Of a stretch of DNA of 59,049 bases, positions 9,861 through 19,797 are shown piece after piece. This DNA comes from Nitrosomonas communis (GTDB lineage Bacteria; Pseudomonadota; Gammaproteobacteria; Burkholderiales; Nitrosomonadaceae), in the NCBI RefSeq assembly GCF_900114745.1, contig NZ_FOUB01000020.1, positions 1 through 59,049 of the forward strand, written 5' to 3'. Under the pieces are notes generated by a model that did not search any database, was not told the DNA's origin, and was given only the letters and a program-made list of their open reading frames with translations. Position numbers and translations under genes: made by a program. The stretch's first letter is position 1. The number at the start of each line of letters is the position of its first letter.

Positions 9861-10862
9861 TTACAGTACGAGAAAGGTAATGGGTCCACTAGCCGAGATA
9901 CGTAGGGGGCCATGTTGGCGCGAGGCATGAAACAGCTCGCCATCTACGATGTACTCATCATCCAGCGATAATTCCAGCACCTGAGTATTATAACTGACAT
10001 AGCCGTCTTCCTTCTTGAGGCGATGTCCACGACCTGTGATTAACGGCAAAATCGAGCACCAGAACTTTTTGCTATGTTGTCGAACAAAAGTGACATGCAG
10101 AGGTGCTGATTCATATCCCCAATAAGGTCGAATGCCCATCAATAGCTGTTCCAGCGCACTGACCAGAACTAATAAATAGCGCTCCTCGCGCCTTGTTCCT
10201 GTTTCGTCTTCGATAGTGATTTGCACCGGTGCCCATTCGGGCTGCGGCTGCCCCAGAAAGGTGCCTAATAAAGAGCGCAATACGATGAGTGTCGTAAAAA
10301 TATCTCCGGTAATGCCTATTTGTTTGATTGGGCTGCGCGAGAATTTGACTCCGCGCGCAATCAGTCCCAGCCCAAAAAACATGCCATAGATTTTTTCCCG
10401 TCCTGTTTGTTCGATACACAATACCGGTCGCTCAACAAGTACGGGAGCTGAACGTGGAGCAGGTTGCTGCAGATAGTGTTTTAAGCGACGCAGGATATGA
10501 TCCGGTTTGCCGCGGATGCCCAGATCAAGTGCAGTCATATTGGTCGTTCCGCCAGGAATAATAGTCAGAACCGGCCATTGTTCAGACGGTAACCAAGCAT
10601 AGAGGCGATTGAGTATTCCCTGGAAGGTGCCATCCCCCCCAAGGATGATTAGCCAGTCAATCTTTGCCTGAATGAGTGCTTTTACCGAAGTGTCGAAATC
10701 TGCGGCATTCGTGACCACCCACTGGTGAATACCGGGTATCTCCGCCAGTAACTGCTTGATCAGCTTATGACGTTTGCGTGCCTTTCCGCCCAATGGATTG
10801 AGAATCAGTCCGACACGGGCTGTTCCTGTTTCCAGGCTATGGATTCGTAATGGCACTATCAT
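9861..10862 (-). CDS. Diacylglycerol kinase family lipid kinase (YegS/LCB5-like)
   Basis: A DAGK-catalytic-domain protein that phosphorylates a lipid alcohol, most likely diacylglycerol to phosphatidate. Motifs: GLILNPLGGKARKRHK, LIILGGDGTFQGIL (the GGDGT nucleotide-binding signature) and IIPGGTTNMTALDLG, followed by the C-terminal beta-sandwich. The frame is open to 10931, but the ATG at 10862 is preferred: it overlaps the preceding gene by only 26 bp and starts just before the domain, giving 333 residues. It sits between the phosphatidyltransferase and the TAM41-like gene, consistent with supplying phosphatidate to the next enzyme. Confidence 0.88.
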   Translation of the reverse strand: MIVPLRIHSLETGTARVGLILNPLGGKARKRHKLIKQLLAEIPGIHQWVVTNAADFDTSVKALIQAKIDWLIILGGDGTFQGILNRLYAWLPSEQWPVLTIIPGGTTNMTALDLGIRGKPDHILRRLKHYLQQPAPRSAPVLVERPVLCIEQTGREKIYGMFFGLGLIARGVKFSRSPIKQIGITGDIFTTLIVLRSLLGTFLGQPQPEWAPVQITIEDETGTRREERYLLVLVSALEQLLMGIRPYWGYESAPLHVTFVRQHSKKFWCSILPLITGRGHRLKKEDGYVSYNTQVLELSLDDEYIVDGELFHASRQHGPLRISASGPITFLVL

Positions 10863-12060
10863 TTTTCTCGGCAAGAGGAACGCGGGTGAATACTTTGACA
10901 GCCAACTGTTGTCTGTCTCGTATTGGGTCAATTGCTTCCATCCATGATGTTAGTGATCCCTCTAGGCGTCGGGTTTGCCAGGCAACAAGTACCCGCCAGG
11001 CGAGAAAAAGTGTGGATAAGCCATGCCAACCAACGACCAATAAGAACCCGATATCTGGTCGGTCAGCAAGCCAACTGGCAGTCATTAGAATCAGATTGGG
11101 ATTACGCCGGGCAGTAATTAGGCGATTGAACGAATCAATCCGTTGCCACATAAACATGACAAAAGGCGCAAGCCAAAATTCGAATAACCCTTCACAGATA
11201 CGTCCACCAATGTAACCCACAAATATCAGCCAGACCAATAATTCCAGATTCGCTAGTGGGACTGCAGTTGTCGTTAAACCGACCCCCCAGGCAAAGTACC
11301 ATAGCGGTGGATGAATAATATCCAGGCCATGATCCATTACATCGCCCAGCCGGCTTGAACTAAGCGTAACGCGTGCCAGTTTTCCATCCACAGTATCTAA
11401 GAAAGTCATTAACCATCCCATGATCAGGCCACTTGCATAGTAACCATGCCAGAAGGCAACTCCAGCAAAAATTGCTAATAGCAGGCTGAACAGCGTTACC
11501 TGATTGGGCATTATTTTCCAGCGCACACAGAGGTGGGTTGCCCAAAATGCAGGTATTGGCCATAACCATTTGGTGACGAGATCGGTTACGCCTTTATAAG
11601 ATCCTGCGAACAATTCCCATTCAAGTGCCTCTCGAGCAGCGCAGCTAATCAAGAGTATATAAGGGTGCTCTTTTTTCTTCAGGTTCTGCTGGATACCTAA
11701 CTGTAAATCTTTCAGAGTGTATTTCTTAATATTAGAGAATGTTTCCATATTTTCCTTACTTAAGGCTTCAAGCAGGGTGGGAACATTTTTTCCGACAGTG
11801 CGTATGGCAACGGCCATGCCGCCTTGACTATATAATATGATGTCTTCTTGCAAGTTGATCAAAGCAGCTATCACCCTAGTATCATATAAATGATCGGCGC
11901 GTAGCAGCAGTGCAGGCGCATCGCCCGGAATGTCTGCTGGGTTATCAGTCAGATGGGTTTGTTTGAGAGATGCTGCCGTACGTAGCAGCCGTTCGCGGCC
12001 ACTCAGTCCCCAGAGGCTGGTTTCGCTTTCACCGAGGATATAAATATAAGTTGTCGACAT
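10837..12060 (-). CDS. CDP-alcohol phosphatidyltransferase with N-terminal nucleotidyltransferase-like domain
   Basis: A 407-residue membrane enzyme. Residues 222-247 carry the CDP-alcohol signature: D222, D225, G226, A229, R230, G239, D243 and D247, all key positions kept. Several hydrophobic segments surround it (about 170-400). Residues 1-150 are soluble and resemble the sugar/inositol-phosphate nucleotidyltransferase half of fused IPCT/DIPPS-type enzymes (GLSGRERLLRTAASL, then LLLRADHLYDTRVIAAL), but the glycine-rich NTP-binding N-terminus is missing or degenerate. The acceptor alcohol cannot be told. It starts 33 bp after lptG and overlaps the kinase gene. Together the trio suggests a dedicated phospholipid pathway. 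Confidence 0.85.
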   Translation of the reverse strand: MSTTYIYILGESETSLWGLSGRERLLRTAASLKQTHLTDNPADIPGDAPALLLRADHLYDTRVIAALINLQEDIILYSQGGMAVAIRTVGKNVPTLLEALSKENMETFSNIKKYTLKDLQLGIQQNLKKKEHPYILLISCAAREALEWELFAGSYKGVTDLVTKWLWPIPAFWATHLCVRWKIMPNQVTLFSLLLAIFAGVAFWHGYYASGLIMGWLMTFLDTVDGKLARVTLSSSRLGDVMDHGLDIIHPPLWYFAWGVGLTTTAVPLANLELLVWLIFVGYIGGRICEGLFEFWLAPFVMFMWQRIDSFNRLITARRNPNLILMTASWLADRPDIGFLLVVGWHGLSTLFLAWRVLVAWQTRRLEGSLTSWMEAIDPIRDRQQLAVKVFTRVPLAEKNDSAITNP

Positions 12061-12093
12061 GAACTAAGATTGAAATTGAAATGAGATGAAGAA

Positions 12094-13158
12094 TTAATAA
12101 ATTCGCCGCAACCACAGAATGGTCAAGGTAATGAGGATTAAACTGGGAAGGATGGATGTCAATACTAGATTCAAATGTAGCAACAAGCCAGCATTAGCAA
12201 TGATTTGGTCGAGTAGATAAACTCCTACTCCGATCACGGTAGCCAGCGTCAGTTTACCTGCCAACCCCTCACGGACCGAACCGAAAATAAAGGGAATGCC
12301 AAGTAATATCATGGCAATGATCATGAGCGCGTTACCTATTTTGCGCCATATAGCCATGAGATATGCATCGGCTTTCTGGCCAGTCTCTTGCAGAAATTCT
12401 GTATGTCGTATTAACTCAACCGGGGAAAGGCTCTCGGGAGGCTTGGCCAATGTAGAAATATCTTCCGCTTTAAGAAAGGATTGCCACTCTACGGTGCTGG
12501 CAGTGGTTAATGCAATGTTTTTTTCTGTGAATGTTCTGACAGTCACATCATTTAATCGCCATAATTCATCATTGAGATTATCCGCAAACTTTGCGTGCGT
12601 ATGCGAAGCAAGCAAGTTTTGCTCATTAAAATGCATGATTTCAACATCAACTGCTATATTTCCAGGCAGGATTTCACCGATACGTAATATATTATGCTCA
12701 TTGCGTGTCCAGATCCCAAGCCCCTTTCCAAGCTCAGCGGTTTTCTCCATTGCGGTAGCCCGCAATGCAATAGCTCTTTGTTGAAGTTGTGGAGCGATGA
12801 ATTGCTCCATCACAGCGATGATTAGAATTAATGTCATCCCAATGCCAACAGGGACTATACTAAGCCGGGCGGGTGACAATCCTGCGACACGTATGGCCAC
12901 TAATTCGAGATTAATGGCTAATTTACCTAGCGCACCAACTGTGCCCAGCAGAGCGATAAAGGGCGCAATCTGAATAAACCGGCGTGGCATCAGCATGGCA
13001 ACATACAGAAAGGCATCTCTCGTCTGATAAGTGCCTTTGCCGACATCATCGAGTTGCTCCAATAAATCGAAGAAACTGAATAACGGTAATAACACTAGAG
13101 TAGCGATGGCCATAGCCATTACTATTTGTTTGGCGATATAACGGGAGGCAGTTTTCAT
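12094..13158 (-). CDS. lptG: LPS export permease LptG
   Basis: A 354-residue inner-membrane permease, one half of the LptFG pair that extracts lipopolysaccharide with LptB and passes it to LptC/A. Topology is the family pattern: three N-terminal membrane segments (residues about 10-130), a central periplasmic beta-jellyroll (about 130-270) and three C-terminal segments. It starts with an ATG that overlaps the lptF stop by 4 bp (ATGA), so the two are translationally coupled. Assignment as LptG rather than LptF rests on gene order and length. Confidence 0.92.
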   Translation of the reverse strand: MKTASRYIAKQIVMAMAIATLVLLPLFSFFDLLEQLDDVGKGTYQTRDAFLYVAMLMPRRFIQIAPFIALLGTVGALGKLAINLELVAIRVAGLSPARLSIVPVGIGMTLILIIAVMEQFIAPQLQQRAIALRATAMEKTAELGKGLGIWTRNEHNILRIGEILPGNIAVDVEIMHFNEQNLLASHTHAKFADNLNDELWRLNDVTVRTFTEKNIALTTASTVEWQSFLKAEDISTLAKPPESLSPVELIRHTEFLQETGQKADAYLMAIWRKIGNALMIIAMILLGIPFIFGSVREGLAGKLTLATVIGVGVYLLDQIIANAGLLLHLNLVLTSILPSLILITLTILWLRRIY

Positions 13159-14231
13159 CGTTTTCTAAACAATTTTTGTCTTGAGCCAGGCAAAAGCAGT
13201 CCAGCGATAATAAAAAGCAGGAGATATAACCACCATATACCCGGTATTGCGGGGACCACACCTTGTTCTACCCATGTTTGAGCCAAGCCGCTGAGATTAT
13301 AGTAAATAGCAAACACGGTGGCGGCAATCAGAAAGGTTTTGTCGCTTTTGTTTTGACGAGGAGAAAGGCGCGTAAACGAGACAGCAATCAAAGCCAGCAG
13401 AATAGTTGCAACTGGACGAGAAAGCCGCCATTGAAGCTCTGCAATATCATGAGCTCTTTCGGATTCCCATAATATACGTGTTGGTGCAGCTTTGCGTCGA
13501 TGCCACTTTGATTGCTCGTTTTCAGTAAAATAGATCATTTTTTGATATTGAATTGCACTATCGCTATCTTTTGGGTAGGCAAGGCGATAAATATAGCCTT
13601 CAAATAATTCGATATGCGGCCGCTGTTCTAGTGATATCTGTTGCCGTTGAATGGCTTCCTTTGCTATTACAATCTCGCTGATACCGTCTTTCTTGATAAA
13701 GTGAAATACTTCTTCCAGGCGCATGCTAGAATCATCCTTGGCTTGTACGAAAACCACGCGACCGCTCTTTTCACTGCCATAAAAACGTCCTGCCTGGAAA
13801 CGATTGGCATTGAGTTCAGCTTCAGCTTGCGCATTGAGAATATAGGTTTCAGCATAAGCCCAGGGGCGTGCATAAAGTGAGAGCACACCACTCATGATGC
13901 CTACAGGAACCGCAACCAATAATACTGTATAAAGAACACGGTAATCGCTGAATCCGACAGAACGTAATATGTTCATTTCTTGATCCCTGCTCATTCTACT
14001 TAATCCATAAATGACAGAAACATAGAATGAGATAGGGATCAACACTTCTAGAGCAATGATCGTTTTTAGCATCACTAGTTGAAGCATGGCGACCATACCG
14101 AGTGTTTCAGTGACCGCGCCAGCCAGTAATCGAGCAATACTGAAGCTAACGAAAAGCCCCACAAGAATGCTGAGTACAGTGAAAAAAGGGAAGAGCAGCT
14201 CTCGTGTGATGTATTTCTCGATGATTTTCAT
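13155..14231 (-). CDS. lptF: LPS export permease LptF
   Basis: A 358-residue YjgP/YjgQ-family permease and first gene of the minus-strand run. The N-terminus MKIIEKYITRELLFPFFTVL and the conserved SRMSRDQEMNILRSVGFS region (coupling helix contacting LptB) are clear. The C-terminus has three membrane segments with the family RLSPRQ motif just before the last ones. It overlaps lptG by 4 bp. Upstream (14232-14533) must hold the promoter for lptFG and probably the downstream lipid genes. Confidence 0.93.
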   Translation of the reverse strand: MKIIEKYITRELLFPFFTVLSILVGLFVSFSIARLLAGAVTETLGMVAMLQLVMLKTIIALEVLIPISFYVSVIYGLSRMSRDQEMNILRSVGFSDYRVLYTVLLVAVPVGIMSGVLSLYARPWAYAETYILNAQAEAELNANRFQAGRFYGSEKSGRVVFVQAKDDSSMRLEEVFHFIKKDGISEIVIAKEAIQRQQISLEQRPHIELFEGYIYRLAYPKDSDSAIQYQKMIYFTENEQSKWHRRKAAPTRILWESERAHDIAELQWRLSRPVATILLALIAVSFTRLSPRQNKSDKTFLIAATVFAIYYNLSGLAQTWVEQGVVPAIPGIWWLYLLLFIIAGLLLPGSRQKLFRKR

Positions 14232-14533
14232 TAAATCGGTTTATTTTTGTAAATATTGATCTGGCTTAAATGGAGGGCCGCATAACCAAGCATTCAACCA
14301 CGGCAGTTATCTAGCCATTCTCTAAATAAGATTTTATCAGCAACCAGTCATCAAGTTTATCAGCATCAATTTCTACCCGTAGAAAGGGTAGAGTAATCGT
14401 CTGAACATAAAACCTATTTTCACTGAAACAATTTGCAGCGTGTAAGTATCAAATAAAAAAGCGGATAGTTCTCAGTACTACCTTTTAGCCAAAGGTTTCG
14501 TCATTAAAGGCTAAGAGGACTTGCGTTGATCAA
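14232..14533. other. Intergenic region with a hairpin at 14481-14518
   Basis: About 300 bp between two minus-strand genes. CCTTTTAGCC (14481-14490) and GGCTAAGAGG (14509-14518) form a 10-bp stem with one mismatch, 15 bp past the stop of the GNAT-like gene, so it may end that transcript although no T-run follows. A smaller stem TCTACCC/GGGTAGA lies at 14372-14392. No promoter was resolved. Confidence 0.45.
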
Positions 14534-15646
14534 CTAGAGTGCTTTTTTATAAAGTCGGTATCGCTTATATTCTTTACCACCAATACTTTCGAGGATATTG
14601 CGCATAGCTTTGTTATCTTCAAGTATCCAGGACAGTTCGACTTTTTTGATTCCTCTGGCAATCCCGATTTCTCTCGGCGCATTAATCACCGTAAAAGCCA
14701 GAGCCATGCCAAGCGGCGTATTGTGGAATTGTTTGCGCACACCCATTAGCGGAATGCGGGCAGTCTGAACCTTGTTGGATTTTAGCTGCCTAATTAAACG
14801 AAGCCAGCCTGTCGGAAACAAATTACCATTAAGTTGGGCAAAAATTTCATTAAGGTTGGGAAGGGCTGCCATGAATGCAACAGGAACTTCCTCTACTTCC
14901 GCAATTTGGATATATTCACTTGGGACTAGCCAGCGTAGACTGTTACCCAGCTCAGCAAATTCAGATTGGGTAAAAGGGACAAATCCCCAGTTTTCTGACC
15001 AGGCATCGTTGAAAATATCACGCAATATTTCCATTTCTTCACTAAATTTATCGCGGCGTAGAGTTCTCAGCTTGATTTGCTTTGAGAATTTCTGAATGAC
15101 CGTACGCATGATTCTAGGTGGTTCAAAATCAACTGCAATCCAATAGGCTAGGAGATCTTTGGCAGGCTGGTAACCGCATTGTTCCAGTAACGGACCATAC
15201 CATTTAGGTGAATGCGGCATCATGACAACTGGTGGTGTCTCAAAGCCCTCTACTAAAATACCGCATTCCTGATTGATGGAAAGATTAAAAGGTCCAGTTA
15301 CATGACGTGTGCCCTGTTCAGCAAGCCAAATTTCGGCGGTATGCATGAGTTTGACAAAGACCTCGCTGTCGTTGACACATTCCAGCGAGCCAAAATGCCC
15401 CGTATCTGCGCCATAACGTTGTCTGTGAAGCGTATCCACTTGTGCACTGATTCTACCCACGGGTTGTTTACCTTTATAAGCAATCCAGGCTTGCCACTTT
15501 GCATGCTCTAAGAAAGGGTTAAATCTGGAAAAATGCAAGCGTCGTTCCAAGCGAAGGGGAGGTATCCACATAGGATCATTTGCATATATTTGCCAGGGAA
15601 TGTCAATAAATGTGCTCATCTCACGGTAGGATGTGACAGTATGCAT
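14534..15646 (-). CDS. GNAT-fold N-acyltransferase-like protein
   Basis: A conserved hypothetical protein of about 370 residues. The opening SYREMSTFIDIPWQIYANDPMWIPPL and the middle GPFNLSINQECGILVEGFETPPVVMM are hallmarks of a widespread family of two-GNAT-domain proteins. The tail (KVELSWILEDNKAMRNILESIGGKEYKRYRLY) is a typical GNAT acetyl-CoA-binding end. Substrate is unknown. The frame is open up to a TTG at 15748 and there is another ATG at 15688; no start has a good ribosome site. The ATG at 15646 is chosen because family homology begins there. Confidence 0.75.
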   Translation of the reverse strand: MHTVTSYREMSTFIDIPWQIYANDPMWIPPLRLERRLHFSRFNPFLEHAKWQAWIAYKGKQPVGRISAQVDTLHRQRYGADTGHFGSLECVNDSEVFVKLMHTAEIWLAEQGTRHVTGPFNLSINQECGILVEGFETPPVVMMPHSPKWYGPLLEQCGYQPAKDLLAYWIAVDFEPPRIMRTVIQKFSKQIKLRTLRRDKFSEEMEILRDIFNDAWSENWGFVPFTQSEFAELGNSLRWLVPSEYIQIAEVEEVPVAFMAALPNLNEIFAQLNGNLFPTGWLRLIRQLKSNKVQTARIPLMGVRKQFHNTPLGMALAFTVINAPREIGIARGIKKVELSWILEDNKAMRNILESIGGKEYKRYRLYKKAL

Positions 15647-15883
15647 GTAAATAAGGTTATTTTTCTGCCGATCTATTTGTTTACTCATGATATAAAGCGG
15701 ATCGGCAGTTTCATGCAATATTGCAAGAGCAATGAGCGCATATGGCAATTTCTCATAATGTCAGGTGATGTTGAATGGAATAAACAAAACCGGAGTAAAT
15801 GTCGGCAAGCTTGCCATTAAAGCTTGTCTGTTTTCAATGATTTGCCTAATTCAGATCAAGTTTATAGAAAACTTTTTTTGCTT

Positions 15884-16348
15884 TTACCGTTTAAATTGAT
15901 CAGTATAGGACAACAGATCGGTTACAAGCTGATGAAAGACTTGTTTTGCATCGTGCTCTGCTCCAGATGGCGATGTTGTATCAGCTTGCTTTTCATCAAT
16001 TGCACCATTCATGCGACAAAAATCATAAAATTTATTCCAGGCGATGTTGTAATCACGCAGCTGATTTTGGGGAATAAAACTTTTCAGACTTTCAAAAGCT
16101 TCGCGCATGACAGGTAATCTTGTTCGTAAATGAGCCGAGAGATCTTCCGGCCAGTGCGTGGGAACTGGATATAAGCCAGCAAGTTCCGCTCTGAAAGTAG
16201 TGTCATAATAGTCTACGGTATCTGCTCGCCGTCGACGATTAATAATTTCGACGCCAATGGCAATAACGATGATGAAGCCAAGTAATGTAAATGGCCACAA
16301 CGGTACCATGATGAAATACTTGATAATTTGATCTAGATAATTATCCAA
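15884..16348 (-). CDS. Hypothetical protein with one membrane segment
   Basis: A 154-residue protein not recognised as any named family. Residues about 13-37 form one strongly hydrophobic segment followed by a basic cluster (NRRRR), so the N-terminus is probably a membrane anchor with the rest cytoplasmic. The soluble part is mixed helical with a conserved-looking PVMREAFESLKSFIPQ. The coding frame keeps good codon structure throughout. It precedes the GNAT-like gene on the same strand by about 240 bp; a functional link is not evident. Confidence 0.65.
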   Translation of the reverse strand: MDNYLDQIIKYFIMVPLWPFTLLGFIIVIAIGVEIINRRRRADTVDYYDTTFRAELAGLYPVPTHWPEDLSAHLRTRLPVMREAFESLKSFIPQNQLRDYNIAWNKFYDFCRMNGAIDEKQADTTSPSGAEHDAKQVFHQLVTDLLSYTDQFKR

Positions 16349-16756
16349 AATTTCCTCGACTTTTAACGTATTGGTTAAATTAGAAAATATAAATACAAAA
16401 TACTAAATTCTTTGAAGATTAAGCGCTTTGCTCAAGCTTGTTAAGAGAAATTGTAGTCGATATTGCCATAGGATAGCGCACGGATCAATATGATATACCT
16501 CGACAATTGCTGTTTGAATCAAGCTATACAAAGATATAGTATACAAAAAAAGCTGGATGGAATAAGTTTTCGAGAGAGATTGATATAGTTTGATTAATCG
16601 GGTATTTATTAAATCCTTATGATAAGAACACCAGGAAAGGTTAAAATAGGATTGACCGAGTTATACTGATTGCGATATTTTGTCTGTTTTTAAGCAAAGT
16701 AGACCTAACAAACTGTTCTCCTTCGCCCTCCTGGAAAAGTAAAAGAAGAAAGAAGC
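16349..16756. other. Divergent intergenic region upstream of xseB
   Basis: About 400 bp of AT-rich DNA with divergent genes on both sides. A weak sigma-70-like pair, TTGACC followed 17 bp later by ATATTT, occurs near 16652-16680 and could drive the xseB-ispA-dxs run. Nothing else was recognised. Confidence 0.35.
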
Positions 16757-17023
16757 ATGAAAAATAAATCCAACGAAGCAGTTATGACAGCAACCCCACC
16801 ACAGCCAGATAGTTTTGAAGCAGCATCGACTGAGCTAGAAGCCATTGTCTCCGCAATGGAAGCAGGACAAATGACGTTGGAAGCTTCACTTTCAGCTTAT
16901 AAGCGGGGAGTGGAATTATTGCATTATTGTCAGACTACGTTACAAAATGCGCAGCAACAAATACGTGTTCTTGAGGCAGATATGCTGAAAGATTTTTCTA
17001 CATTAGGTATCGATGAACGCTGA
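16757..17023 (+). CDS. xseB: Exodeoxyribonuclease VII small subunit
   Basis: An 88-residue small subunit of exonuclease VII, which with XseA degrades single-stranded DNA. The core SFEAASTELEAIVSAMEAGQMTLEASLSAYKRGVELLHYCQ is the diagnostic helical pair; the C-terminus adds AQQQIRVLE. The gene overlaps ispA by 11 bp, the standard betaproteobacterial arrangement ahead of ispA and dxs. A purine-rich GAAGAAAGAAG precedes the start. The N-terminal 18 residues before the domain may be a slightly long start; the ATG at 16784 is an alternative. Confidence 0.93.
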   Translation: MKNKSNEAVMTATPPQPDSFEAASTELEAIVSAMEAGQMTLEASLSAYKRGVELLHYCQTTLQNAQQQIRVLEADMLKDFSTLGIDER

Positions 17024-17906
17024 TTTCCAAGGCTGGGTTAAAAGCCATCAGTTACTAATAGAGTCTTACCTACAAAATCAACTTCCTGCGGAAAATCATG
17101 CGCCGAAGCGCTTGCACGAGGCGATGCGCTATGCAGTACTTGGTGGAGGGAAGAGAATTCGTCCATTGCTTTCTTTTGCCGCCGGAGAACTGAATGGAGC
17201 AGAAGAATCGCGTGTAATCGTTGTAGCTGCAGCGTTAGAACTGATCCATGTCTACTCGCTAGTCCACGATGATCTGCCTTGTATGGATGATGATACGTTG
17301 CGGCGCGGTAAACCTACTTGCCATGTGAAATATGATGAACCAACCGCATTATTAGTAGGAGATAGTCTGCAAAGTTTGGCTTTTCAGTTAATGGCTGAAT
17401 TCAGTTTGGCAGAGAATCCAAAAAAGCAGCTGGAAATGATCAAGCAACTCGCCCAAGCAGCTGGATCACGTGGAATGGCCGGTGGACAGGCGATTGATCT
17501 TGAGAGTGTAGGCAAGATGCTGACTTTGCCAGAGCTTGAATTCATGCATATTCATAAGACCGGGGCACTTATACGTGCAGCAGTGATGCTGGGAGCATGT
17601 TGTGGTGATAAATTAAGCGAAGAGCAGCTGAATCGCTTGGATCATTTCGCTAAGTGTATTGGTCTTGCGTTTCAGGTAGTAGACGATGTGCTTGATGCCG
17701 AAGCAACGACTGCGGCATTGGGCAAAACCGCAGGTAAAGATGCCGAGCAAAACAAACCAACCTATGTCAGCATTTTAGGCGTGAAGCAGGCTCGTGAATT
17801 AGCTAAAGCGCTGCAGCATGATGCTTATCAAGCACTTGAACATCTAGGAAAATCTACTCATCGATTATTGCAGGTAACAGATTTCATTGTTCAGCGTGAG
17901 TTCTAA
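17013..17906 (+). CDS. ispA: Farnesyl diphosphate synthase
   Basis: A 297-residue polyprenyl synthetase condensing isopentenyl diphosphate with dimethylallyl and geranyl diphosphate. The first aspartate-rich motif DDLPCMDDD (residues 86-94) and the second DDVLD (224-228) are intact. GGGKRIRP (44-51) binds diphosphate. The spacing before the first motif and the two-residue insertion in it (DDxxxxD) are of the bacterial FPP-synthase type. It follows xseB with an 11-bp overlap and precedes dxs by 46 bp, so the operon feeds the isoprenoid pathway. Confidence 0.95.
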   Translation: MNADFQGWVKSHQLLIESYLQNQLPAENHAPKRLHEAMRYAVLGGGKRIRPLLSFAAGELNGAEESRVIVVAAALELIHVYSLVHDDLPCMDDDTLRRGKPTCHVKYDEPTALLVGDSLQSLAFQLMAEFSLAENPKKQLEMIKQLAQAAGSRGMAGGQAIDLESVGKMLTLPELEFMHIHKTGALIRAAVMLGACCGDKLSEEQLNRLDHFAKCIGLAFQVVDDVLDAEATTAALGKTAGKDAEQNKPTYVSILGVKQARELAKALQHDAYQALEHLGKSTHRLLQVTDFIVQREF

Positions 17907-17952
17907 TCCTGATTTTTTCTTTTTAATCAGCTAAATTTCTATTTAAGTTTGC

Positions 17953-19797
17953 ATGTACCCATTACTTGATCGTGTTAACGCTCCCACTGACTTAAGAAAG
18001 CTGGAGCGTAAACAACTACCACAATTTGCTGATGAGCTACGTCAATTTCTGATTGAATCCGTGGCAAAAACTGGCGGGCACTTGTCGTCGAATCTCGGTA
18101 CTGTCGAATTAACCATTGCGCTGCACTATATCTTCAATACGCCCTGTGACCGACTGGTATGGGATGTGGGTCATCAAACCTATGCTCATAAGATATTGAC
18201 TGGTAGGCGTGAAGGAATGGCTAAATTGCGCATGCACGGCGGCATTGCGGGATTTCCGCGACGGGATGAGAGTGTATATGATGCCTTTGGTACGGCCCAT
18301 TCGAGCACATCTATCAGTGCTGCTTTAGGGATGGCAGTGGCCGCACAATTAGGGGGTATAAAACGGCGCACGATTGCTGTGATTGGCGACGGGGCCATGA
18401 GTGCAGGTATGGCATTTGAAGCGTTAAATAATGCTGGCGTAATGGATGCTAATTTGCTGGTGATATTGAACGATAATGATATGTCCATTTCTCCTCCAGT
18501 CGGGGCGCTCAATAATTATTTAGCCAAGCTGATGTCTGGTAGATTTTATGCAACGGCTCGTCGTGCCGGTGAGAGGGTATTGGGTGTAGTGCCGCCTGTT
18601 CTGGAGTTGGCTAGGCGTGCCGAAGAGCATGTAAAAGGAATGATGACTCCTGGTACGTTGTTTGAAGAGTTTGGCTTCAACTATATCGGTCCAATTGATG
18701 GGCATGATCTGGATGTGCTGCTTACGACGCTGAGCAATATCAAACATCTGGATGGGCCCCAGTTCCTGCATATTGTTACGCGCAAGGGTGCTGGCTATCA
18801 GCCAGCTGAAGAGGATCCGATTTTATATCATGGGGTTGGGAAATTTGATCCAGGTCAAGGCATTGTTTCCAAATCTGGTAGTAACCCAACTTATACGCAA
18901 ATCTTTGGCGATTGGTTGTGTGATATGGCAGCTATAGATCCACGCTTGATTGGTATTACACCTGCTATGCGCGAAGGATCAGGCTTGGTCAGATTTTCCC
19001 AGGAATATCCGAATCGCTACTTCGATGTGGGAATTGCTGAGCAACATGCGGTGACTTTTGCTGCTGGTGCGGCATGTGATGGGTTGAAGCCGGTTGTGGC
19101 TATCTATTCAACTTTTTTACAACGCGCTTATGATCAGTTGATTCACGATGTGGCCATTCAAAATTTACCAGTAGTTTTTGCCATTGATCGTGCGGGATTA
19201 GTGGGAGCTGATGGACCTACCCATGCAGGTAGCTTTGATCTAAGCTATTTACGCTGCATTCCGAATATAGCGGTTATGACACCTGCCGATGAAAATGAAT
19301 GCCGTCAAATGCTTTATACTGCTTACCAAATGAACACGCCCACAGCGGTACGTTATCCACGCGGGACAGGAGTTGGCGTAAAGATACAAAAAGAGATGCA
19401 AGTATTACCATTAGGTCGTGGAGAGATTCGCCGTAAAGGTAGCAAAATCGCTTTGCTTGCTTTTGGCAGTATGCTAGCCCCCTGTCTGGAGGCAGCGGAG
19501 GAATTGGATGCTACCGTTGCGAATATGCGGTTTGTCAAACCGTTGGATGAAGATTTGGTGTTAGAGTTAGCGGCTACCCATGAATTGCTGGTCACCATTG
19601 AAGAGAATACCATTATGGGTGGAGCTGGTAGTGCTGTGATGGAATCACTGGCAAACAAAAAAATGATCGTTAAGCTACTTCAGCTAGGCTTGCCAGATCT
19701 TTTCCTTGATCAGGGAGATCCTGCACAAATGCTGGTTGATTGCGGCTTAGACAAAATGGGTGTCATTAGATCCATCCGAGCTAGGCTATCCGAATAG
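17953..19797 (+). CDS. dxs: 1-deoxy-D-xylulose-5-phosphate synthase
   Basis: A 614-residue thiamine-diphosphate enzyme that joins pyruvate and glyceraldehyde-3-phosphate in the first step of the MEP isoprenoid route. Motifs: [17 protein letters not shown] with the N-terminal active site, [37 protein letters not shown] (the GDG...N ThDP site), [15 protein letters not shown] (catalytic Glu) and the C-terminal transketolase domain ending RIxxxP-like RSIRARLSE. Full length for the family. It completes the xseB-ispA-dxs operon. Confidence 0.97.
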   Translation: MYPLLDRVNAPTDLRKLERKQLPQFADELRQFLIESVAKTGGHLSSNLGTVELTIALHYIFNTPCDRLVWDVGHQTYAHKILTGRREGMAKLRMHGGIAGFPRRDESVYDAFGTAHSSTSISAALGMAVAAQLGGIKRRTIAVIGDGAMSAGMAFEALNNAGVMDANLLVILNDNDMSISPPVGALNNYLAKLMSGRFYATARRAGERVLGVVPPVLELARRAEEHVKGMMTPGTLFEEFGFNYIGPIDGHDLDVLLTTLSNIKHLDGPQFLHIVTRKGAGYQPAEEDPILYHGVGKFDPGQGIVSKSGSNPTYTQIFGDWLCDMAAIDPRLIGITPAMREGSGLVRFSQEYPNRYFDVGIAEQHAVTFAAGAACDGLKPVVAIYSTFLQRAYDQLIHDVAIQNLPVVFAIDRAGLVGADGPTHAGSFDLSYLRCIPNIAVMTPADENECRQMLYTAYQMNTPTAVRYPRGTGVGVKIQKEMQVLPLGRGEIRRKGSKIALLAFGSMLAPCLEAAEELDATVANMRFVKPLDEDLVLELAATHELLVTIEENTIMGGAGSAVMESLANKKMIVKLLQLGLPDLFLDQGDPAQMLVDCGLDKMGVIRSIRARLSE

